From positions 1 to 64,000 of the forward strand of contig OY723285.1 in NCBI GenBank assembly GCA_963210315.1: 64,000 nucleotides of DNA, read 5' to 3'. The stretch is from Rhynchopus euleeides. Taxonomy: Eukaryota; Euglenozoa; Diplonemea; Diplonemida; Diplonemidae. Under the pieces are notes generated by a model. That model did not search any database, was not told the origin of the DNA, and saw only the letters and a list, made by a program, of their open reading frames with translations. The position numbers and the translations under genes were made by a program. Below are positions 20,581 through 31,800 of this stretch, piece by piece (within the stretch, counting starts at the first letter, position 1; each line of letters opens with the position of its first letter).

Positions 20581-20846
20581 GCCCTTGTAAATGGAGGCTA
20601 ATTGCGACTTTGCAGCATTTCCACCTATTGCACAGAGTAACCCAGAAAATCGTGGGTTGCCCATTCAGAATGTGGGCTCTGGTGTGAATGTGTGGTGCAT
20701 TTTGGCACCCAGAATGAACCCAGATATCTGCAGAAATATGGGAGAACTGGGTACTGGAAATTGGGTGCAATTTAGTGCTTTGTAGGGGGTTTGTATGTTT
20801 TTAACATTTTTTAGTGGCTTTCCACATATTCTTGTTGTTCAGGTAT

Positions 20847-20961
20847 AAAAATTTCCCCCAGGATTGTCAATCCCAAGGGAAAACTGTCAGTTTTGGCACT
20901 CTATTCAGAGTCAGTCCATACCAATGAAGTACAGAAACTGTAGCTTAAGAAATCGTTGGTT
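20847..20961 (-). ncRNA. SL: SL RNA
   Basis: V3, with E4; counterpart of 7259-7373. Confidence 0.93.
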
Positions 20962-23025
20962 GCCCTTGTAAACGGAGGCTAATTGTCACTTTGCCCCAAA
21001 ACCAGCTATTCTGCAGAGTAGACCCAGGAACCGTTGGTTTCGTATTCAGAATCTGGGGTGTGACGGGACCAGTACCGGGTTTGAACCACCCACACAGCAT
21101 CTGTGACCCCAACATATGCTACCCCGTTCCACCCCCAGATTCTGGCCTTGATACGGTGCCAGTACATATGGGGTGACACCTCTGCCTGGGTGTGTGAAAC
21201 TTGCCTGTTTTCAATTTTGGGCCCATTTGGACCCATTTTTTTCAGGCCATTTTCCAGCACCTAGGGTGTGAAAATATGGCCGCACAGCGAGATCCGGGTT
21301 TGAAAACGGCCCAGGGAGCTCCTTTGTACCCGATTTCAACCGATAGAAATGTAAAATGTGCACACAGGGGGTCCCAGATGGTAAAAATCACCCCCAAAAA
21401 CAGGGCCCCATTTTTCAGGGTGTTTTTTCCCCTTTGCGAAAAAAGTTTTCTGTGCTGATCTGGGGTGGAATTCCAGCACCACCGTGTGTTCCCCGTCACT
21501 GGAGGGATAAATGCGGTCCGGTGGAAATTTTCCGGAAATGCTGTCCCGATGCCTGAAATGGGTGAAAACATGTGATTATAGCCCAAAGTTCGGAAAAGTT
21601 GGTCAGCCAAAAAAAAATTCCCACACCTGTGCAAACCTCACGGCTGGCCTGGGATGTGAAACGAATCGTGATTCCAGGGCCCCTGCATATATGCACAGGC
21701 CCGAATTTCATCGATAGAAATACAAAATGTGCGCTGCGCAATGTTTAGAACCACTTTTTCTACCCGACAGCCTCCGGCATGCACCTGAAAAACCGACACT
21801 TTTTTCGAAGGTATTGTGGCCTTGAAAGTATGCAGAGCTCATTTCCGAGACTACTCTCTGAAGTGAAATTTGAACGGTCAGACCAGCGGAACCCAACGAT
21901 GTAAGGTACGATCACATATCTGGCTAGGTTTACGTTTGAAATTCGGAAGAGAATTTTCTTGCATCGACCCGACAACAGGCAAAAACGACCGACCTCATGG
22001 GGTCCTCTTCGGGGCTGAACACTGACGGATGGCCCCGGAAGCTGAACGAACTCGCCTTCCTGGGTGCACAAGGAGCGCCCATATGTGAAAAAACCTGGTA
22101 GAGCACCCAGGGTGCCGGTCTGGGAAGATTTCTGGGGTAATTTCAGCGAGATGCGCTGTTGCGCAACCGGTGGTGGTGACCTGATTTTTTGACCAAAAAA
22201 CATGTTTTAAACATTTTTATCCGCCAGAACTGGCCTCCTAACCGGTCTGCGCATGATCTACAGAGCTCCAGAGGGCAAAAGAACCAACTTTGTAACAGCA
22301 GGTTGACAGAGAAGCACCTCGGATCGCCTCTGTTTCATGCACCCACTTTTGCCCAAAAATCGACTCCCCAGCAGCGGGGTGCACAGTTCTTATGCAAGTA
22401 AATAATTAAAATCTCCGCCCCATGAACATCGAAAGCGAGGGTGGAAACGGCCAGGCACCCCATTGTCACGGTGCCATTTGTTCAAACCCGGAACACAGAT
22501 TTTCCACCCCGAAACGCGGAACAGAATCGGACCACCCCGATTTCACCACATCCGGGGTAGGCAGAACAGAGGGCAGTAAAATATTCAGAACAGCACCCCA
22601 GGGTGAGAAAATGGGTTCAAACCCCCCCAAAACACCCACAGGACCAGAGTAAAAAAGGGTTGGGCACTTGTTTGGGGCCAGTTCATCAAACCCTGCTTCA
22701 GAAAGCCCCCAAATCTTGGGGGAAACAGGGTAGGGGACCCAACAGGAGGGATTTACTAGGAAAGTGGGGTTTTACCCATTTACACCACCACAGCCTCAAA
22801 CCAGCGTGAGGCACCGCCTTTCCAGGGCTCTCCCGATGATTTCAGGAGGCTTCCAACCCCTGGCACGCACCGAGATGGTGTTCTGGATATTTTTATGGCC
22901 ACACTCCGGAATCTGCATCCCAGAACCTCAGAAATCTCAAGTATGAAAATCAACAGTTTCTGGGGTTACTCTGCACAATAGGTGAAAATGCTGCAAAGTG
23001 GTACTTAGCCTCTATTTACAAGGGC
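20962..23025. other. 2 kb spacer
   Basis: Copy of 7374-9437; no gene recognised. Confidence 0.6.
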
Positions 23026-23144
23026 AACCAACGATTTCTTAAGCTACAGTTTCTGTACTTCATTGGTATGGACTGACTCTGAAAAGAGACCCAAAACTGA
23101 CAGAATTTCCTCCTGGGATATCAATCCTGAGAGGAAAATTTTAT
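23026..23144 (+). ncRNA. SL: SL RNA, plus type b
   Basis: Same as 9438-9556. Confidence 0.88.
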
Positions 23145-23338
23145 ACTTTCCTATTCTGGACCTGTGTTTGAGTTGTGGTAAAGTGTGAATAATGTGTGTA
23201 CACTTGGTAAAGTACACACAGCTGCACCATTCCTGGCAAATCTGTGGTTTTGCAGTGTTTTATTCAGTATTTTACTACGTGTTTTGTTACCTCCCATATT
23301 GCCAATAACTTGGTTGTAATTTTGTGCGGTTATAAAAA

Positions 23339-23454
23339 CAAGTGAGACACAGAGGCCTCTTCAAAAATTATGCTTTCACTTGAGTAACTCTTACCCACGG
23401 TCATCTTTAGTAAAAGGCGAAAGATGAGTTCGTTCTGGGCAAAAGTTGTGAGAT
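23339..23454 (-). ncRNA. U5: U5 snRNA
   Basis: Same as 9751-9866. Confidence 0.95.
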
Positions 23455-23529
23455 ACCCCTTGTTGGGGAAACCGTTGGTTAGGCAGACAGGATCTCCCCC
23501 TCTAACCAACGGTTCTTCTATGGAGGGTT
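23455..23529. promoter_or_regulatory. Divergent U5/U1 promoter
   Basis: Copy of 9867-9941. Confidence 0.85.
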
Positions 23530-23669
23530 ACATACCTTACTGGTGTCTAACCTGATCAACAAGGGTGTTGACACACCAGTGGCCCCTGCATTGCACTGCG
23601 CAGGGGGCACTGGTGGCACTGGCTTCGGCTGGGATGCACAGTGAAATTTTTGACAGCGGTGGTGCTGTG
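23530..23669 (+). ncRNA. U1: U1 snRNA
   Basis: Same as 9942-10081. Confidence 0.9.
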
Positions 23670-23774
23670 TTCTGCACAAACCCACCTTTTTTAACTAAAA
23701 ATCATGGACCCCTCCACTTGTGCAATTCCATGTCGGCTACGTACCCCCCCTAAGCAACGGTTTTTGTAAAGGGC

Positions 23775-23972
23775 AAGACTGTACTCTACACAGGATCTGT
23801 TTTTGAGTACATTCGTGTTGGAGATTGTTTTCTCTAGCACAAGACCAAAGCTGGATGATGAAGACGGTCGGGCATGTGCAGCATGAGCCTTGCGATGATT
23901 GTTCTAAAACTGGGTTACCCTTTTCCTTGGAAATTGGCTTCCCAATCAGCACAGCCCTTCCACTTACAGCTT
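23775..23972 (+). ncRNA. U3: U3 snoRNA
   Basis: Same as 10187-10384, including CTTA at the box D position. Confidence 0.87.
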
Positions 23973-24065
23973 GTTTTTTATATTATATACTCATGGACCC
24001 CTTGACCTGTGCAATTCCCATGTCGGCTACGTACCCCCCCTAACCAACGGTATTTTATAAGGGGT

Positions 24066-24204
24066 ATCCTTGCGCTCGGGATAAATCCATAGGCTATGAC
24101 CAAACAGGGACGCCATGGAGAGATTGCTGGTTGAAAACTACCCAATTCCCGCCATGGGCTGCTTCGGCGGCACCATTGGCAATTTGTGAAGCTGCCTTTG
24201 CAGC
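24066..24204 (+). ncRNA. U4: U4 snRNA
   Basis: Same as 10478-10616. Confidence 0.96.
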
Positions 24205-24671
24205 AAATGTTCTTTATTTATTGTGCTATTCAGGCCATACAGAATACAAAATTCTGTACAAACTATCAAACCTGCAAATTGACGTACGTAGGTTTGATGG
24301 TTATACCATTCATAGACACCAAGTTAGGAAAACAGTATTTATTAGCCGGAGTGTGTCAGCAACACTCTGTTACTCCTAGCTTGGGAGGGCAAGGCTTCTC
24401 AGAACTGGGCAATCTTGGACTGGGTCCAAGGGTTCCTCTACTTCTGTGTTGATGCTACTGTCCCTGTTAGTCTACTGTCCCGGTTGTGGCTTTGGTGCAA
24501 ACCTTAGCAACAATTGGAGTAAAATGGGGTGAACCGGGCCAGGCTGGTCACAGAGCAGCTCCTAACCCCTGCAGTGGACAGTTCAAGGATCGCAGTGCAG
24601 AGCAGAGTGAGGAGTCCTCCAATTCAACAGCTCGAACTGGGGAGGCGACTTTTTTTTGCCTACTATACCCA

Positions 24672-24720
<49 letters not shown>

Positions 24721-24784
24721 GGTATACACTGTATACACTGCATACTTGTTGTTCTCTTGTCTCTGTGTATATAAAAACATAGGT

Positions 24785-24973
24785 GGGTGTGCCACTCCTG
24801 GATGTTGTGCAGCTCCAGGGCAACACGTGTGAATGGACCAGGTTGCCCTGGCGACCCATCACCCCGTTGAGAAATTGCGTTAATATCGTTCAGTACACAA
24901 GGTACTGTATCAGATATTAAGCTGATAAGAACAGATAATACACTTGATCTTAGCCAAAAGGCCGAGAAGGTAT
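24785..24973 (-). ncRNA. U2: U2 snRNA
   Basis: Same as 257-445. Confidence 0.97.
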
Positions 24974-25339
24974 GCCCCTATTAAGAAACCGTTGCTTAGG
25001 GGATGTACAGCCGCCACTCCATATCTCAGGACCCACACCCCAGTATGTATACTGTATATATATTAGGGGGAACTCAAACCCCCAACTGGGCTTGTACACT
25101 GCTACCATAATATGCTACCTCAGCAGTGCAGTCCTGGGTATGTGGTGAAACAGGGGTAAGATTCTTCGGCTGTAAGCTTGTAGCCTCTTCAGCCTGAAGG
25201 CTTGCCTCTTAGTTTTTTTGACAGGTGGTGAGCCATAGTAACAAGGGTGTGTACTCTCCAACACTGGTGAATACTCAGGTTACTCTGTGCAATAGGTGAA
25301 AATACTGCAAAGTGTCACTTAGCCTCTATTTGTAAGGGC

Positions 25340-25454
25340 AACCAACGATTTCTTAAGCTACAGTTTCTGTACTTCATTGGTATGGACTGACTCTGAAAAG
25401 AGACCCAAAACTGACAGAACTCCTCCTGGGATACCAATCCTGAGAGGAGATATT
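25340..25454 (+). ncRNA. SL: SL RNA, plus type a
   Basis: Same as 812-926. Confidence 0.88.
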
Positions 25455-25482
25455 TATTATAAAAAACAAAAATATGTGAAAA

Positions 25483-25587
25483 AAAAGGTGATACTTTCTC
25501 GATTAATGCGTGTCATCCTTGCGCAGGGACCATGCTAATCTTCTCTGTATCGATCCAATTTTGACGGATGTCCCATTTCTGGGCTCC
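25483..25587 (-). ncRNA. U6: U6 snRNA
   Basis: Same as 955-1059. Confidence 0.97.
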
Positions 25588-26099
25588 AAAATATAGGTAC
25601 CTGTAACTTTGCAGCTATGGTATCATATTCATTGCTTGGTCTGTATGTAAGGTTGCAGGTTTGACACAGATGCTCAAACCTGCAACTTGGGAACTGGACT
25701 GCTATACGATTATGGGTTGTGTGCCCCCAAGTTGGAGGTACCCATCTTGTAGGTGCTAAGTTGTTGTGCTACTTCTACCAAACAAATGCAACTCGCAATT
25801 TGCAAAATCATGCTGATTTATCAAATGCTTCCAAAATCTGCTTGCACGCAGGACCCAGTTGTGGGACCATGTGCGGACATATTTGGCCATTTGTGCGCTC
25901 GCACAGAATGACTTTCGACCCATGACGAGTCTGAAACTCAGGTTTTACCTCCGATTGCGTTCAGTCTTCAACACATAAATATTAGAACTTGGAGCATAAC
26001 CAGCACACAACGCAACCACCTTTTTTTGTATGTATGGTCCAGTATACAGGGGGGTATGGGGTGGGATGCCTTTATGAATACAACTCTGAACTCCTTATT

Positions 26100-26218
26100 G
26101 GATTCGGCCATACTCTGGTGAATACACCTCATCCCGCCTGATTTGAGAAGTTAAGCACCAGCAGGCCTGGATAGTACTGACGTGGGTGACCAGTTGGGAA
26201 GTCCGGGTGCTTGAATCC
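26100..26218 (+). rRNA. 5S rRNA: 5S rRNA
   Basis: Intact; the only complete 5S in unit 3. Confidence 0.98.
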
Positions 26219-26277
26219 TAAAAAAAACTTTTTTTTTTTTTTCAAAAAAACGTACCGATTTTCCACACCACCCAGGA

Positions 26278-27531
26278 GGCATTTTGAGTACCAAAATGGC
26301 ACTACCAGACCCTGTCCGTGCCACTGGTATTTTCGATTTTTTATGGGTCCTCAGCCATAATTGATAGAATTCAATGGACCGGAATTTTTCGATAAATTTT
26401 TTTTTTCTGAAAGATATAAAGCTCATGACCCTACTACGTTTCACCCAAAAAAAATATACATATCGTCACGTACAGACACCGGTAGTATATTTTTTCGAAG
26501 GAATTTTTGGGAAATTTGTAGCAGTGTTGGTAGGAAACACACTTTCTCGTTTTTGGACAAACTCCAACTTTGGTGGTTCGAACACCCTGGGGGGGTCTAT
26601 TTCGGGTGTCTCAAAAATGCGCGAGAGGTGGGGATATTGGGTCAGAGAGGAATCAAAACGTTGGTAGGGTACTGCCCAGCCACCACCAATTAAGTCGTTT
26701 TTGGTGTTCCAAAAAGTGTTTTTTGGCCATTTTTGGACCTATTTTTGGGGTTTTGGCACCCCAAATCGGCCACTTTTTTGGACCCAGATATACCCGTTTC
26801 TGTACCAGAATCTGGGTGTGGAAAAAAAAAAAAAAAAAAAAAAAAAGTACCCACCCAGGTGGTCAACTTGCTTCCAACACACCTAGATTCCTTAGAAAAC
26901 ACCCCATGATTTCACCTCAATATGTACCTGGAGCTCCATACTGGGCCCTGGTGAGCTCACCAACAGTTTGCACCGTTTCTGACCCGAAATCTGGGTCAAA
27001 AACGGTGGTACCCGTCACACGGTGGGTCCCCAGCCATTTTCACAGAAATGCCATTTTTTAGGTGAAAATGGGCAAAAAACAGGGTTTTGGCCAAAAAAAA
27101 CGACCTAATGGGTCCTGGCTGGGGACCCATATTTGGACATTATATACCGTTTCACACCCAGTATCTGAACCATTCGCGCATTTTTGAGACACCCGATTTT
27201 GACCCACCCAGGGTGTTCGAACCACCCAAATTGGAGTTTTGTAAAAAAAAAAAAAAAAAAAAAAAGTGAGGTTTGAACCCACAGTGCTAAAAATACCCGA
27301 AAAATTCCTTTGAAAAAATATACTACCGATGTCTGTACGTGACGATATGTACAAAAATTTTGGGCTAAACGTAGCAGGGTTATGAGCTTTATATCTTTCG
27401 AGAAAAAAAAAGTTTATCGAAAAATTCCGGTCAACTGCATTTCATCAATTATGGCTGGGTACCCATGGAAAACCGAAAATTTTGGTGGCACGTACAGGGT
27501 CTGGTAGTGCCATTTTGGTACTCAGAATCAA
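26278..27531. repeat. Palindrome after 5S
   Basis: Copy of 1750-3003. Confidence 0.75.
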
Positions 27532-27649
27532 CCCAGATGTCAGCAGAAGTGGGAGGAAATCAGGTACTGAAAATTGGGTGCAATTTAACACTTTTTGGTG
27601 TTTTTTAGTGTTTTTAGTGGTTTTCCACATATTTTTTTGGGTCAGATAT

Positions 27650-27764
27650 AAATATTTCCCCCAGGATTGTCAATCCCAAGGGAAAACTGTCAGTTTTGGT
27701 ACTCTATTCAGAGTCAGTCCATACCAATGAAGTACAGAAACTGTAGCTTAAGAAATCGTTGGTT
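27650..27764 (-). ncRNA. SL: SL RNA
   Basis: V1, E1; AAATATTTA at the Sm-like site. Confidence 0.94.
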
Positions 27765-28019
27765 GCCCTTGTAAATGGAGGCTAATTGCGACTTTGCAGC
27801 ATTTTCACCTATTGTGCAGAGTAACCCCAGAAATCGTTGGTTGCCCATTCAGAATGTGGGCTCTGGTGTGAACATGTGGTGCATTTTGGGACCCAGAATC
27901 AGCCCAGATATGAGTTGAAATATGGGAAAATCAGGTACTGGAAATTGGGTGCAATTTAACACTTGTCAGTGTTTTTGTGTTTTTTAGTGGTTTTCTACAG
28001 AATTTTTTTGTTCAGATAT

Positions 28020-28134
28020 AAAAATTTCCCCCAGGATTGTCAATCCCAAGGGAAAACTGTCAGTTTTGGTACTCTATTCAGAGTCAGTCCATACCAATGA
28101 AGTACAGAAACTGTAGCTTAAGAAATCGTTGGTT
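28020..28134 (-). ncRNA. SL: SL RNA
   Basis: V1, E1. Confidence 0.94.
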
Positions 28135-28389
28135 GCCCTTGTAAATGGAGGCTAATTGCGACTTTGCAGCATTTTCACCTATTCTGCAGAGTAACCCCAG
28201 AAATCGTTGGTTGCCCATTCAGAATGTGGGCTCTGGTGTGAACATGTGGTGCATTTTGGGACCCAGAATCAGCCCAGATATGAGTTGAAATATGGGAAAA
28301 TCAGGTACTGGAAATTGGGTGCAATTTAACACTTGTCAGTGTTTTTGTGTTTTTCAGTGGTTTTCTACAGAATTTTTTTGTTCAGATAT

Positions 28390-28504
28390 AAAAATTTCCC
28401 CCAGGATTGTCAATCCCAAGGGAAAACTGTCAGTTTTGGTACTCTATTCAGAGTCAGTCCATACCAATGAAGTACAGAAACTGTAGCTTAAGAAATCGTT
28501 GGTT
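28390..28504 (-). ncRNA. SL: SL RNA
   Basis: V1, E1. Confidence 0.94.
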
Positions 28505-28746
28505 GCCCTTGTAAATGGAGGCTAATTGCGACTTTGCAGCATTTTCACCTATTGTGCAGAGTAACCCCAGAAATCGTTGGTTGCCCATTCAGAATGTGGG
28601 CTCTGGTGTGAACATGTGGTGAATTTTGGGACCCAGAATCGGGTTTACAATTTTTTTTTTGGGACCCATATTTTTTGGTGTAGACCAGGGGTAAAGGGGA
28701 AAATGGGGTGGGCTGCCTTTCTGATTACAATTCCGAACTCCTTATT

Positions 28747-28819
28747 GGATTCGGCCATACTCTGGTGAATACACCTCATCCCGCCTGATTTGAGAAGTTA
28801 AGCACCAGCAGGCCTGGAT
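28747..28819 (+). pseudogene. 5S rRNA: 5S rRNA, truncated by retrotransposon
   Basis: The first 73 bases of 5S are perfect up to GGCCTGGAT, then sequence changes to TCGTCGGGCG of the element. The last 46 bases, including box C of the internal promoter, are missing here and do not reappear on the far side. It cannot give a 5S rRNA. Confidence 0.95.
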
Positions 28820-28835
28820 TTCGTCGGGCGGGCAG

Positions 28836-31800
28836 ATGGGTTTGCGTCCAGACCACGTCCGCCAAGCCCTGGAGTGCAAGGATGCGCTGGGAGCCAAGCC
28901 GACGGCCATGCTCACCCAGGTCATTAACCGGATGGTCAAGGGTGCCGTGCCCCAGGAGGTGATGCCTGTGCTCGGGGGCGCGAAGCTTTCGGCCCTGGTG
29001 AAGGGTGACGAGGACGTTCGGCCCATTGCCTGCGGAGAGACGCTCCGACGCCTCGCCGCAAAACTCCTCTCGACGCGTCATAAGGGGGACGCGCGGCGCA
29101 TCCTCATGCGGGGTCGCCAAGTTGGGGTAGCTGTGCAGAGGGGGCTGGAGGCCGCGGCGTCAGTAGTGGCGCAGTACGCGGAGCGCTCGAGGGAAAAGGA
29201 GGACGCCGTGATCCTCAAGATCGACTACGCCAACGCGTTCAACTCGATCGACCGCGGGACCTTCCTCAAGGTCGTCGAGAGGCACATCCCCGGCCTGCTG
29301 CCCTTCGTCGCGTGGTGTTACGACTCCCCCTCCACCCTCACCTACGGCGAAGGGGTGGTGTCTTCATCGTGTGGGGTGCAGCAAGGCGACCCCCTCGGGC
29401 CCCTCCTCTTCTCATTGGGGATAAAGGAGATTGCGGAGGAGCTGAAGAAGCGCACGGACCTCGACGGGTCGCTGTTCTACCTCGACGACGGGGTGATCAT
29501 GGGCCCAGCGTGCGCCGTCAGAGCCGCCCTCGACTACGTCATCCAGGCCAGCACGGAGAGGGGGCTGGAGGTTAAACTCAGCAAGTGCGAGCTGATCGAC
29601 CTCTGCGAGCAGTCCCTCGAGGCCCTCGAAGAGGAGGGCTTTTCCCTACGGCTCCCCGAGGACGAGGACAAGGTGGGCATCGTGTACAGGGCGGGCCGCA
29701 ACTTCACCCTCCTCGGCGCACCGATCGGGTCGGCAGCCTTCTGCGAGAGCTACATGGACAAGAAGCTCTTGGAGTTCCAGCCGTACCTCGACGCCTTGGC
29801 CAAGCTCCAGGACAAGCAGGTCGGCCTCGCCCTTCTCCGCCACTGCGAGGGGTTCGCCCGCCTCGTGTTTTACATGAGGGCTATGGGACACAAGGGGGTT
29901 ACGGAGTACCTCCGGAAGAGCGACGCCTCCGTGGAGAAGTGCCTCGCCCGGATCCTCGCCCTCGAGGACGACGTGCTGCCGGAATCAGTCATGCGGCAGG
30001 CCACCATGCCGGTGAGGCTCGGGGGCCTGGGGATTCGACGCGCCGCCGAACACTGGCATGCAGCCGCCCTGGCGTCCACGGCGAACGGCCACTCCTTGTG
30101 CCGGGAGCTCGACCCCAACTTCACGTGGGATGAGGAGGGATGGGAGACCACCTGCCTCGCTCACAACAACGCTGTGGACGAGGACGAACGGCGCGACCCC
30201 ACGCAAGCCCCCGTGGGGGATGTCGAGCAGAGGGAACTCTCCCGCGCGATCGTCAGCCGCCAGTACCGCGAGCTGTTCGAAGAGTCCGACGCCCACGACA
30301 GAGCCCGCCTGCGATCGCTGTCGCTGCCCCACGCCGGCGCTTTCCTCGGGGGGAAGCTCTCGGAGAACAGCCGCATCGAGGGTCGCCAGATGATCGCCGT
30401 GTCACGCGCCCGCCTTGGCATTCCCCTCTTCGAGCCGGATACCGTCTGCGAGAAGTGCGGCAGGGAACTGGACGAGATGGGAACCCACGCCTTCGACTGC
30501 AACCAGGGCGGGGCTTTAACCCGCAGACACGACGCCACCCGGGACGCCCTGTTCGCCCTGGCACAGGAGGCGGGCACGAACCCCGAGATGGAGTCTCTGC
30601 ATCTCCTGCAGGATGGGCAGCGCCCGGGCGACCTCGTGACTAGGAGGATCTGGCCACGAGTCATTGACATCACCGTCAAGAACCCCGTGGCCGCTTCTTA
30701 CGTGCAGGCGGCAGCCCGTTTCACGGGAGCGGCGGCAGCCCAGGGCGAGGCGACGAAGAACCGGCAGTACCGGGACGCGTGTGCGGCGCGAGGCCTCGTG
30801 TTCGCCCCCTACGCCATGGAGTTGTTCGGCGGCCTCGCCCCCTCGGCACACTCCGTCTTCTCGAAGCTCGGGCGCCTTGCGGCGGAGCGGACAGGAGCGA
30901 GCCGAGTGCAGCTGACGCAGGAGTACGCGTGCAGGGTGAACTCCGCCTTCAACAACACCCTGGGCGCCACCCTGCTCGAGTGCGGGGAGCTTACGAAGGC
31001 TTGCCGGTCGCTGGCCCGCGACAGAGTCGAGGTGGAGGCCGCCCCACCCCTGGACCCCGACCACTTCATCAGGTTCGAGCCGGACCAGGTCGGCCAGGGT
31101 GCTGCATTCGAAGACACCGACCCGGACGACGCGGAGGGACAAGGCCACCAGGCGGTGCCCCCTCCCTCAGACGAGCCCCTGCGTCCCGCCCAGAAACCCG
31201 TAGACCGCGAGCCGCCGACGCCGGAAGACCTGGTGCGTGAATGGCGGTCTGCCCACAACGGTGTAGGGGTGTCCTTCACCTCGCTGATGGGGGGCTTGGG
31301 GAACCTCCTGCCGGCGGTGTTCCAGGTGCAGCAGCTGGGGGGAGGTGGCGCGGGGGGGGTGCCCACGGATGCGCTGGTGGCCATCGCGGACGGCTTCGCC
31401 TCGTCAGGGACCCCGATGGAGGCAGGGCCACTCCGCAGACAGGCCGTCGCCCGGGTACGATCCTCCCCCGAACTGTCGGGGCTCCTGGCAGACCCAGCGG
31501 CGTGGGCCAGCCGCATGTCCGCTTTCGAGAGGGAAGACGAAGCGACGTGGGCCGACGACGTGCTCATTCGCGGGGCGGCGTGCGTGCTGCGGAGGCACAT
31601 CATCGTCTTCCGCGACTACCGCGCGCCGACAGTGTGCGACCCCGGGTGCAAGCCGATCGCCACCGCGGTCGCCCTCGGGGGAGTAGGCGACCGCTTCCAG
31701 GCGCTCACCCTGCCGGCGGACGTGCAGGAGTTGGTGGGCGGGAGCACGACTGGGCCCCGGCCTACCGTACGCGCGGGCCCGCGGCTGCGAACTGAGCGGG

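Larger units (their letters stand above)
10941..24528. repeat. Array unit 2 (13,588 bp)
   Basis: The longest unit: three 5S with palindromes and eleven SL(-) genes. Confidence 0.95.
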